Source: Syntrophomonadaceae bacterium
GTDB lineage: Bacteria; Bacillota; Dethiobacteria; PWVN01
Direction: 5' to 3'
DNA: 7,036 bases
NCBI GenBank assembly: GCA_007136165.1
Contig: SLHK01000231.1
Coordinates: 1-7,036 of the forward strand
The translations under genes and the position numbers were made by a program. The notes under the pieces are model-generated. The model ran no database searches and was not told where the DNA came from. It saw nothing but the letters and a program-made list of their open reading frames with translations. Shown here one piece after another: positions 1-4,868 of the stretch (the first letter of the stretch is position 1; each line of letters opens with the position of its first letter).

Positions 1-686
1 GGGGCGGCCTTCGGGTCCCCGGGCCCGTTGCTGAAGAGGACCCCCCGGGGTTTTCGTTCAAGGATCCCGGCGGCTCCGGTGCCGGCGGGGACCACGGTGA
101 CGGCGCAGCCGGCCCTGCTCAAGGTTTTAATGATGTTGTCCTTTGCCCCCAGGTCCACCACCACCACGGGGAAACCTTCCCCCGGCACCGTGTAAGCCTC
201 GCCGGCGGTAACCCGGCTCACGGGGTCCTTTAAAGCTCCCGGGCTTCTTTCCCGGGCGTTCCTGACCAGTTCCTCCAGGTTTTCCTCGTCGGTGCTGATG
301 ATGCCCGGCATGGTCCCCGCCCGGCGCAGGTGCCGGGTCAGGGAACGGGTGTCGATGCCCGTCAGCCCCGGGATGCCGTATTCCAGCAGGAAATCCGCCA
401 GGGTGGAGGTGGCCCTCCAGTTGTGGGGGCTCCGGCAGTATTCCCGGACCACCAGCCCTGCGGCGAAGGGCCTTCGGGACTCGAAGTCTTCGGGGTTCAT
501 GCCGTAATTCCCCAGGAGGGGGTAGGTCATGGTGATAATCTGCCCGCAGTAGGAGGGGTCGGTAAGAATCTCCTGGTAGCCCGTCATGGAAGTGTTGAAG
601 ACCACTTCCCCCCCAAAGGTCCCCCCGGCGCCGAAGGACTCCCCCGCAAATACCGTGCTGTCGGCAAGGATCAAAAAACCTTTCAC
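1..686 (-). CDS. carA: Carbamoyl-phosphate synthase small subunit, N-terminal part (partial)
   Basis: This is the glutamine amidotransferase subunit of carbamoyl-phosphate synthase. It hydrolyses glutamine and passes ammonia to CarB for carbamoyl phosphate, the precursor of pyrimidines and arginine. The gene runs off the left edge; 228 codons are visible. The start is GTG (686-684), preceded 7 nt upstream by AGGGAGG (700-694). There is no in-frame ATG near it, and the protein begins MKGFLILADSTVFAGESFG, as the family does. The family signature GEVVFNTSMTGYQEILTDPS spans about residues 26-45. The CPSase small-chain domain covers roughly residues 1-130. The class I amidotransferase domain begins around VVVVDLGAKDNIIKTL and reaches SNGPGDP (219-225). 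The catalytic Cys/His/Glu triad lies beyond the edge and cannot be checked. The gene is controlled by its own PyrR attenuator and transcribed away from murI. The family call is very secure. Confidence 0.97.
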   Translation of the reverse strand, partial: MKGFLILADSTVFAGESFGAGGTFGGEVVFNTSMTGYQEILTDPSYCGQIITMTYPLLGNYGMNPEDFESRRPFAAGLVVREYCRSPHNWRATSTLADFLLEYGIPGLTGIDTRSLTRHLRRAGTMPGIISTDEENLEELVRNARERSPGALKDPVSRVTAGEAYTVPGEGFPVVVVDLGAKDNIIKTLSRAGCAVTVVPAGTGAAGILERKPRGVLFSNGPGDPKAA

Positions 687-702
687 TTAATCGCCTCCCT
701 GT

Positions 703-738
703 AAAAAAATCTCCTTTGCCGGCATGGCTAAAGGAGAT
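703..738 (-). terminator. Regulated intrinsic terminator upstream of carA
   Basis: On the minus strand AUCUCCUUU (738-730) pairs perfectly with AAAGGAGAU (717-709). The stem is extended inside by GCC/GGC around a short loop and is followed directly by seven U residues (709-703). It lies just before the carA ribosome binding site, so it decides whether carA is transcribed. Its 5' arm is also the 3' arm of the antiterminator. Confidence 0.9.
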
Positions 739-796
739 CGTCCTTTTTCAACCTGTCCACCAGGTCAAAGCTCCTTACCAGCCTCGCCGGACTGGT
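703..796 (-). promoter_or_regulatory. PyrR-type pyrimidine attenuator in the carA leader
   Basis: Read on the minus strand, the leader holds the three elements of a PyrR attenuator. (1) An anti-antiterminator hairpin (796-777) has stem ACCAG/CUGGU, and its AGUCCGGCGAGGCU (793-780) matches the PyrR binding-loop consensus ARUCCNGNGAGGYU at every position. (2) An antiterminator can form when GGCU (783-780) and AAGGAG (776-771) pair with CUCCUU and AGCC of the terminator 5' arm; a small hairpin, ACCUG/CAGGU, sits inside it. (3) The terminator is at 738-703. GGCU is shared by the PyrR loop and the antiterminator, so the two folds exclude each other. Established knowledge: PyrR with UMP or UTP stabilises the first hairpin and so causes termination when pyrimidines are plentiful. 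No pyrR gene is in the window; its presence is inferred. Confidence 0.92.
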
Positions 797-820
797 TTAA
801 AGGAAAAGTATATTTTTCTA

Positions 821-849
821 ATCTTACCAGAGGAGCGAGAGGCTGTCAA
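821..849 (-). promoter_or_regulatory. Sigma-A-like promoter of carA
   Basis: On the minus strand a perfect -35 TTGACA (849-844) is followed by a 17-bp spacer and TAAGAT (826-821), a 4/6 match to the -10 consensus. The start would fall near 814, leaving a short lead before the PyrR loop at 796, which is the expected layout. A second -10-like TATACT (812-807) has no good -35 and would start too close to the loop. Confidence 0.72.
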
Positions 850-850
850 C

Positions 851-874
851 AAAAATATCCCGTAAAAATATCCC
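851..874. repeat. Short direct repeat, AAAAATATCCC twice
   Basis: AAAAATATCCC occurs at 851-861 and again at 864-874, two bases apart. It lies just upstream of the carA -35 element. It could be an upstream A-rich promoter element for the minus strand or part of the neighbouring repeat array; no function can be assigned. Confidence 0.5.
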
Positions 875-1020
875 CGGCGGCAAAGGGGGTAGCAAACGAG
901 GGAAGTAAAAGGCAGCAAACGGGGATGATTCCTTCCTTCTTGCTAGTCGGCGGCAAAGGGGGGGTAGCAAAAGGTAGCAACTTGGGACGGTTCCTTCGTG
1001 CTGCTGCTTCTCTTGCTGCT
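875..1020. repeat. Two imperfect tandem copies of a REP-like repeat
   Basis: Two consecutive units of about 73 bp fill the carA-murI gap. Each begins CGGCGGCAAAGGGGG(GG)TAGCAAA (875-896 and 948-970). Each then has a core flanked by short complementary arms: AGCAA (914-918)/TTGCT (940-944) around GGGGATGATTCCTTC, and AGCA (976-979)/TGCT (999-1002) around GGGACGGTTCCTTC. A GCTGCT/TTGCTGCT-rich tail follows to about 1020. From memory, GGGACGGTTCC-type cores in inverted arms are common dispersed repeats in Clostridia, often linked to REP-associated tyrosine transposases. No transposase is here, so these would be non-autonomous copies. No convincing gene lies in this stretch. Confidence 0.55.
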
Positions 1021-1044
1021 TGCTGTGTAACTTTTCCCCGGTTT

Positions 1045-1072
1045 TTGGAATACTGTAACTACGGGCTATAAT
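1045..1072 (+). promoter_or_regulatory. Sigma-A-like promoter of murI
   Basis: A perfect -10 TATAAT (1067-1072) stands 16 bp after TTGGAA (1045-1050), a 4/6 match to the -35 consensus. The predicted start near 1079 leaves only a very short leader with AGGGGAGG before the ATG at 1093. Confidence 0.7.
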
Positions 1073-1092
1073 AGTGAGAAAGGGGAGGAACC

Positions 1093-1905
1093 ATGCCTTT
1101 TAACAAGGCCATCGCCATGCTGGATTCCGGCGTAGGCGGCCTTACCGTGGTCAGGGAAACCTTCATGGAGCTGCCGGGAGAGAGAATCATCTACTTTGGC
1201 GATACGGCCCGGATGCCTTACGGGCCCCGCACCCACCGGGAGGTGCGCCGCTTTACCGAGGAAATCATGGAGTTTTTGTGTACCCAGGACATTAAAATGG
1301 TGGTGGTAGCCTGCAACTCCGCCTCGGCGGCGGGGCTCCCCCGCTACCAGGGCACCTTTGATATCCCCATCCTGGGAGTGATAGAACCCGGTGCCCGGGC
1401 GGCCCTCCAGCATACCCGCAGCAAGAAGGTGGGGGTTATCGGCACCGCCGGCACCATACAAAGCGGCGCCTACGAGAGGGCCATCAAGGCCCTGGACCCC
1501 ACCGTGGAGGTCTTCAGTAAGGCCTGCCCCCTATTTGTCCTCATAGTGGAAAACGACATGACGGAGGCCCCCGAGACCTGCCGGGTGGCGGAGGAATACC
1601 TGACCCCCCTCAAAGAAGCGGGGGTGGACACCCTGATTCTGGGCTGCACCCATTACCCCCTCATGGAGGACGTTATCGGCAGGGTCATGGGGGATGGGGT
1701 GAAACTCGTGAGCTCCGCCCGGGAGACGGCCCGGGAGGCCAGGGGGACCCTAAAGTCCCTGGGCCTTCTAAACCCCGGCCCTTACCCGGAAGATGGCTGC
1801 CGCAGCGGCCACCGGTTTTACTGCAGCGGCCCTCCGGCTCCCTTCGAGGCCATCGGCAAAAAGCTTCTTAAACAGAAGGTTAAGGCCTACCGGGTCCTTT
1901 TTTAG
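1093..1905 (+). CDS. murI: Glutamate racemase
   Basis: This cytosolic cofactor-independent enzyme interconverts L- and D-glutamate and so supplies D-Glu for peptidoglycan stem peptides. The 270-residue length is normal for the family. The two-fold Asp/Glu racemase architecture is clear: DSGVGGLTVVRE (11-22, with the active-site Asp-Ser), YFGDTARMPYG (34-44), the first catalytic cysteine in ACNSASA (Cys74) and the second in GCTHYPL (Cys185, with Thr186-His187). The ATG at 1093 has AGGGGAGG a few bases upstream. The usual ACNTAS motif is ACNSAS here, a mild variant. The gene begins the murI-gerM-rph-rdgB neighbourhood and corresponds to B. subtilis racE, so racE is an alternative name. Its own promoter and a possible terminator at the 3' end suggest largely separate transcription from gerM. 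Confidence 0.97.
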   Translation: MPFNKAIAMLDSGVGGLTVVRETFMELPGERIIYFGDTARMPYGPRTHREVRRFTEEIMEFLCTQDIKMVVVACNSASAAGLPRYQGTFDIPILGVIEPGARAALQHTRSKKVGVIGTAGTIQSGAYERAIKALDPTVEVFSKACPLFVLIVENDMTEAPETCRVAEEYLTPLKEAGVDTLILGCTHYPLMEDVIGRVMGDGVKLVSSARETAREARGTLKSLGLLNPGPYPEDGCRSGHRFYCSGPPAPFEAIGKKLLKQKVKAYRVLF

Positions 1906-1922
1906 CCCGACCCTGCTTTTTT
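1892..1922 (+). terminator. Possible weak terminator at the murI 3' end
   Basis: GGGTC (1892-1896) can pair with GACCC (1909-1913) across the murI stop codon, followed by TGC and six T residues (1917-1922). The stem is short (5 bp) with a 12-nt loop, so read-through into gerM is likely. Confidence 0.4.
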
Positions 1923-1925
1923 CTG

Positions 1926-1954
1926 GCATAATTTACCCCGCTTGTCCATACATA
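1926..1954 (+). promoter_or_regulatory. Sigma-E-like sporulation promoter of gerM
   Basis: GCATAAT (1926-1932) matches the mother-cell sigma-E -35 consensus KMATATT at 6 of 7 positions. After 14 bp, CATACATA (1947-1954) matches the -10 consensus CATACAnT at 7 of 8. Spacing is as expected, and gerM of B. subtilis is known to be sigma-E-dependent. CATAAT (1951-1956) and TATAAG (1959-1964) resemble sigma-A -10 boxes but have no suitable -35, which favours the sigma-E reading. Confidence 0.62.
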
Positions 1955-1990
1955 ATAGTATAAGTTATGGACTAAGGAGGGGTATTGTTT

Positions 1991-3037
1991 ATGGGTAAAA
2001 AAATAATTCTGGGGATTTTGATCGTATTCCTGGTAATCTTCGCCATTTCCTGTTCATCCGTAGATGATCTTTTAAATCGGGAAGGCCCCGGGGAGGACCC
2101 CGGAGAGGAGCCGGAACAACCCCTGGAGGGGGATGAGGAAGCTCCCGATGTGAGGATGCGCCTGACGACCTTTTATTACCCCGATGCGGAAGGGAATTTT
2201 GTCGTACCCTTTGCCAAGGAAATTCCCTGGGTGGAAGGCATTGCCCGCTCCACCCTGGAGCATATGATCGATGGGGAAAAATCCCGCAGCTTCCTGCAGG
2301 GCACGGGCCTCAAGCCTCCTTTCCCGACGGGGACGGAGATAAAGGGCATCACCATAAAGGACGGCCTGGCCAGGGTGGATTTCAGCAAAGAATTCCTGGA
2401 GTACCCCGTTGAGGAGGAGAGGATTGTGGTGACCTGCCTCCTGTACGCCTTAACGGAATTCACCACCGTGGATCGGGTGGAACTGCAGGTGGAAGGGGAG
2501 AAGATGTCCCATCTTCCCGGGGGGACCGTCATCGGTGAGGTCATGAACCGGGACCGGGGCATCAACCTGGAGGTGACGGAAGGCCTGAACGACCTGCGCC
2601 GCGTGAACCGGCTGGTCCTCTACTTCAACACCCGCCTGGGGGAAGACCAGCTTCACTACTTTGTCCCCGTGACCCGCATCATCCCCGAAACGGAGAACCT
2701 GGCCCGGGCCACCATGGACGAACTCCTGAAAGGGCCCCGGCAGGGGGTGCCCCTCTACAGCGCCATACCCGACGGCACTGAACTGGTGGATATGGCGGTC
2801 AAGGAGGAAATGGCCACAGTGAACCTTTCCGGGGAGCTCCTGGGCTACCGGGGGGGGCTGGAATCGGCGGAGCACCTGACGGCCCAATTGGTCCTGTCCC
2901 TGACAGAACTGCCCCATGTGCGGCAGGTCCAGATCTACGTGGAAGGCAGGGCGGAAACCCTGGAGCAGGCCATCTCCCTGAACCACCCCCATCAGAGGCC
3001 CGTAAATATTAACGTGGCAAGAAATACGGCTTTTTAA
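1991..3037 (+). CDS. gerM: GerM-like sporulation/germination lipoprotein with two GerMN domains
   Basis: This is a membrane-anchored extracytoplasmic protein of 348 residues (B. subtilis GerM is about 366). GerM takes part in engulfment-stage sporulation, stabilising the SpoIIIAH-SpoIIQ channel, and in germination. The N-terminus has KK, a hydrophobic stretch (5-20) and Cys21 in FAISC, a slightly atypical lipobox with Ala at -3, suggesting a lipid anchor. An acidic Pro/Gly/Glu linker follows (about 31-53). Two tandem GerMN modules cover about 56-185 and 205-340; each has an RLxxFYY- or RLVLYFN-like strand, a central ARxTxxxLxxG helix and a VxxVxxxVEG strand. The ATG at 1991 is chosen because AAGGAGGGG (1974-1982) sits 8 nt upstream; a TTG at 1985 is too close. 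The position between racE/murI and rph matches B. subtilis. Confidence 0.9.
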   Translation: MGKKIILGILIVFLVIFAISCSSVDDLLNREGPGEDPGEEPEQPLEGDEEAPDVRMRLTTFYYPDAEGNFVVPFAKEIPWVEGIARSTLEHMIDGEKSRSFLQGTGLKPPFPTGTEIKGITIKDGLARVDFSKEFLEYPVEEERIVVTCLLYALTEFTTVDRVELQVEGEKMSHLPGGTVIGEVMNRDRGINLEVTEGLNDLRRVNRLVLYFNTRLGEDQLHYFVPVTRIIPETENLARATMDELLKGPRQGVPLYSAIPDGTELVDMAVKEEMATVNLSGELLGYRGGLESAEHLTAQLVLSLTELPHVRQVQIYVEGRAETLEQAISLNHPHQRPVNINVARNTAF

Positions 3038-3053
3038 AAAAACCAGGAAAAAA

Positions 3054-3082
3054 TTGCATAAGTTTGGGAGACACTATATAAT
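3054..3082 (+). promoter_or_regulatory. Sigma-A-like promoter of rph-rdgB
   Basis: A perfect -10 TATAAT (3077-3082) follows TTGCAT (3054-3059, matching TTG of the -35 consensus) at 17 bp. The start would be near 3089. The left arm of an inverted repeat (3065-3072) lies inside the spacer, so a transcript from here would lack it. Confidence 0.6.
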
Positions 3083-3121
3083 TGATGCAGTATAGATTAG
3101 CTTCTACAAGGAGGTCTCCCA
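3065..3121 (+). repeat. Inverted repeat whose right arm covers the rph start region
   Basis: TGGGAGAC (3065-3072) is perfectly complementary to GTCTCCCA (3114-3121). The right arm covers the last base of the Shine-Dalgarno AAGGAGG (3108-3114), the spacer and the A of the rph ATG. A nested CTATA (3074-3078)/TATAG (3091-3095) lies in the loop. Only RNA begun upstream, such as gerM read-through, would contain both arms of the outer stem. Confidence 0.6.
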
Positions 3122-3873
3122 TGCGTTCCGACGGCAGAAAACCGGATGAACTGCGTCCTGTGCACATAACCATGTCTTACCTGAAGTTTCCCGAAGGCTC
3201 CGCCCTTATAGAGGTGGGGGATACCCGGGTCATCTGCACCGCCAGCATCGAGGAAAGGGTGCCCCCCTTCATGCGGGGCGAGAACCGGGGATGGGTGACG
3301 GCGGAATATGCCCTCCTGCCCCGGTCCACCCATGCGCGGAGCATAAGGGACTCGGCCCGGGGTAAAATCTCCGGCAGGAGCCATGAGATTCAACGCTTGA
3401 TCGGCCGCTCCCTTCGTTCCGTGGTGGACCTGGCCCAGCTGGGAGAAAGGACGGTCTGGGTTGACTGCGATGTCCTCCAGGCCGACGGCGGCACCCGGAC
3501 CGCCGCCATTACCGGCTCCTACCTGGCCCTGGTTCAGGCCCTGCTGCCCATGAAGGAGGCGGGCGTCCTGGACGAATTTCCCGTCCGGGACTTTCTGGCC
3601 GCCACCAGTGTGGGCATCCTGGAGGGACAGGCCCTCTTAGACCTAAACTTTGAGGAAGACTCCGAGGCCCAGGTGGATATGAACGTGGTCATGACGGGCA
3701 GCCGGGCTTTTGTGGAAATCCAGGGCACCGCTGAAGGGGCCCCCTATACCCGGAAAGAGCACGACCAGCTTTTGGACCTGGCAGAGGCAGGCATCTCAAA
3801 GCTCATCGATCTGCAAAAAGATGTCCTGGGAGTTGACGCCGCCGCCCTCATCAGCAAAGGGAGGGAAGCCTGA
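3121..3873 (+). CDS. rph: Ribonuclease PH
   Basis: RNase PH is a phosphorolytic 3'-to-5' exoribonuclease that trims tRNA precursor 3' ends, acting as a hexameric ring in the cytosol. The 250-residue length is typical. Family marks are the start MRSDGRKPDELRPV, a GRSHEIQRLIGRSLR helix carrying Arg86 (phosphate-binding in the B. subtilis enzyme), the phosphate loop GGTRTAAITG (123-132, Arg126), and the acidic LDLNFEEDSEAQVDMNVVMT (173-192) that supplies metal ligands. The ATG at 3121 was chosen over the in-frame TTG 3082 and ATG 3085: AAGGAGG (3108-3114) is 6 nt upstream, the family N-terminus begins here, and the -10 box overlaps the upstream starts. It is followed by rdgB with a one-base overlap (TGATG), so the two are co-transcribed. 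Confidence 0.97.
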   Translation: MRSDGRKPDELRPVHITMSYLKFPEGSALIEVGDTRVICTASIEERVPPFMRGENRGWVTAEYALLPRSTHARSIRDSARGKISGRSHEIQRLIGRSLRSVVDLAQLGERTVWVDCDVLQADGGTRTAAITGSYLALVQALLPMKEAGVLDEFPVRDFLAATSVGILEGQALLDLNFEEDSEAQVDMNVVMTGSRAFVEIQGTAEGAPYTRKEHDQLLDLAEAGISKLIDLQKDVLGVDAAALISKGREA

Positions 3874-4478
3874 TGCCCCCCCTGTACCTGGCCACCCGCA
3901 ACATCGGAAAGGTCCGGGAGATAAAGGAACTCCTCTCCCACCTCCCCGTAGATATCCTGTCCCTGAAAGACCTGCCTGAGGCGCCGGAAATCGAGGAAGA
4001 CGGGGAGACCTTCGCGGAAAACGCCGCAAAAAAGGCGGAAGCGGTGCTGGCCGCCGTGGCAGGGGAGGAAGGGGTGGTCCTGGCCGACGATTCCGGGCTG
4101 GAGGTGGAATTCCTGCAGGGAGAACCCGGGATCCGCTCCGCCCGCTACGCCGGGGAGGGGGCCACCGACGCCGCCAACAACAACCTGCTTCTCGAGAAGC
4201 TTACAGGGGTACCCCTGCACCGGCGGGGTGCCCGTTTCTGCTGCGTTATAGCCATCGCCGCCCCGGGCAAGGAAACGGTGGTGGTGGAGGGCCACTGCCA
4301 GGGCGCCATAGCCCTGGAGCCCCGGGGGGATCAGGGTTTCGGCTACGACCCCCTCTTTCTGGTTCCCGCCTACCAGAAAACCTTCGGCGAGCTCTCGCCC
4401 GACATAAAAAACCGCATCAGCCACCGGAGCCGGGCCCTCTCTCAGGCCCTGGCGCACCTGGAAAAGCTCTTGAGGTAG
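3873..4478 (+). CDS. rdgB: XTP/dITP pyrophosphatase (non-canonical purine NTPase)
   Basis: This Ham1/RdgB-family housekeeping enzyme hydrolyses dITP, XTP and related deaminated purine nucleotides to monophosphates, keeping them out of DNA and RNA. The 201-residue length is normal. Visible motifs: ATRNIGKVREI (7-17, substrate-binding N-terminal strand), DGETFAENA (43-51), the DDSGLEV motif (72-78) with Asp72 as likely general base, IRSARYAG (87-94), GFGYDPLF (155-162) and NRISHRSRAL (180-189). The ATG overlaps the rph stop in TGATG; GGGAGGG inside the rph end provides the ribosome binding site, so translation is coupled. It is the ysnA orthologue in the B. subtilis order racE-gerM-rph-ysnA. 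The ysnB-like phosphoesterase that often follows is absent; AT-rich sequence begins instead. Confidence 0.97.
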   Translation: MPPLYLATRNIGKVREIKELLSHLPVDILSLKDLPEAPEIEEDGETFAENAAKKAEAVLAAVAGEEGVVLADDSGLEVEFLQGEPGIRSARYAGEGATDAANNNLLLEKLTGVPLHRRGARFCCVIAIAAPGKETVVVEGHCQGAIALEPRGDQGFGYDPLFLVPAYQKTFGELSPDIKNRISHRSRALSQALAHLEKLLR

Positions 4479-4704
4479 AACAACGGGTGCGACCCCTCTC
4501 AGCTTACAGTTCAGTACGTGAATTCCTGAAAAAGTTATTCTATCGAGTCTATTAGTTAAAGAAGGTCACCCTTGAAAAATCCCCATAGTGGATAAGGCAA
4601 ACTGCCTACCTGTAGTTTGTCATACTGAGAAGCAGGAAAAAATATGATAGAGGTTGAACTATATATATCCACACATATTTTCATACAAAATGTGTAAAAA
4701 ACCT
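4479..4704. other. AT-rich intergenic stretch after rdgB, no gene recognised
   Basis: Composition drops from GC-rich to AT-rich shortly after the rdgB stop. There is no clear intrinsic terminator for rdgB: GGGTGCGACCC near 4485-4497 folds but has no T-run. Two hairpins are visible: GGCAAACT (4596-4603)/AGTTTGTC (4614-4621), with one G-U pair, and ACACA..TTTT (4671-4681)/AAAATGTGT (4687-4695) with a 2-nt bulge. Neither is followed by a T-run. A 72-codon minus-strand reading frame across 4556-4774 has no family resemblance and is not called. Confidence 0.5.
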
Positions 4705-4745
4705 TCCCATACAAACACATGTTTGGTATAATAAAAAGTGTTTGT
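4704..4745 (+). promoter_or_regulatory. Extended -10 promoter embedded in palindromes (probable operator)
   Basis: TATAAT (4727-4732) is preceded by TGG (4724-4726), giving an extended -10, with TTCCCA (4704-4709) as a 4/6 -35 at 17 bp. ACAAACAC (4711-4718) and GTGTTTGT (4738-4745) form a perfect 8-bp inverted repeat bracketing the -10. CAAACA (4712-4717) also pairs with TGTTTG (4720-4725) as a compact palindrome. Three (G)TGTTTG half-sites around a promoter suggest a repressor-binding site, by inference. Confidence 0.55.
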
Positions 4746-4750
4746 GAGCT

Positions 4751-4776
4751 GTATGTATGGTTTGGGTTGTACATAC
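4751..4776 (+). repeat. Leader hairpin downstream of the promoter
   Basis: GTATGTA (4751-4757) pairs perfectly with TACATAC (4770-4776) around a 12-nt loop. It lies in the predicted 5' untranslated region, about ten bases after the likely start and ahead of the Shine-Dalgarno at 4788-4797. It may protect the 5' end or be another protein-binding palindrome. Confidence 0.45.
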
Positions 4777-4804
4777 CTCAAAAAATTAAGGGGGGTGTAA
4801 CTTT

Positions 4805-4858
4805 GATGCTAAACTATTCTTTTAAAAATTCAATACTAAAGGATAGTTGATTAGCATC
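4805..4858 (+). repeat. Inverted repeat spanning the mini-ORF
   Basis: GATGCTAA (4805-4812) pairs with TTAGCATC (4851-4858), and the adjoining ACTAT (4813-4817) with ATAGT (4843-4847), leaving the three bases TGA (4848-4850, the mini-ORF stop) as a bulge. The 13 pairs enclose a 25-nt loop. The hairpin would hide the mini-ORF start and place the upstream Shine-Dalgarno nearer to ATG 4869. Confidence 0.6.
4806..4850 (+). CDS. Possible 14-residue leader peptide in frame with the downstream gene
   Basis: AAGGGGGGTG (4788-4797), one mismatch from the ideal AAGGAGGTG, stands 8 nt before ATG 4806. The frame encodes MLNYSFKNSILKDS and stops at TGA (4848-4850). It is in the same frame as the coiled-coil gene starting at 4869, separated by this TGA and a TAA (4860-4862). 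The good ribosome site belongs to this mini-ORF, whereas ATG 4869 has none. It could be a leader peptide, a decayed N-terminus of the downstream gene, or chance. Confidence 0.3.
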   Translation: MLNYSFKNSILKDS

Positions 4859-4868
4859 ATAACAGCTT

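Noticed and set aside
292..704. Plus-strand reading frames (71 and 124 codons) at 292-507 and 330-704
   Set aside because: They are antisense shadows of carA, which is certain on the minus strand.
724..1071. Plus-strand 115-codon reading frame
   Set aside because: It runs through the PyrR leader, the carA promoter and the repeat units, has no good ribosome site and no recognisable sequence.
1066..1461. Minus-strand frame opposite murI, and similar frames opposite gerM, rph and rdgB
   Set aside because: These are typical high-GC antisense shadows; the plus-strand genes carry full family motifs.
1985..1990. TTG 1985 as the gerM start
   Set aside because: Only a few bases separate it from the Shine-Dalgarno; ATG 1991 has ideal spacing.
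3082..3120. Longer rph N-terminus from TTG 3082 or ATG 3085
   Set aside because: It would overlap the -10 box, and the family begins at MRxDGR, with a perfect ribosome site before 3121.
4556..4774. Minus-strand 72-codon frame
   Set aside because: It spans the plus-strand promoter and palindromes, has no ribosome site, and shows no family resemblance.
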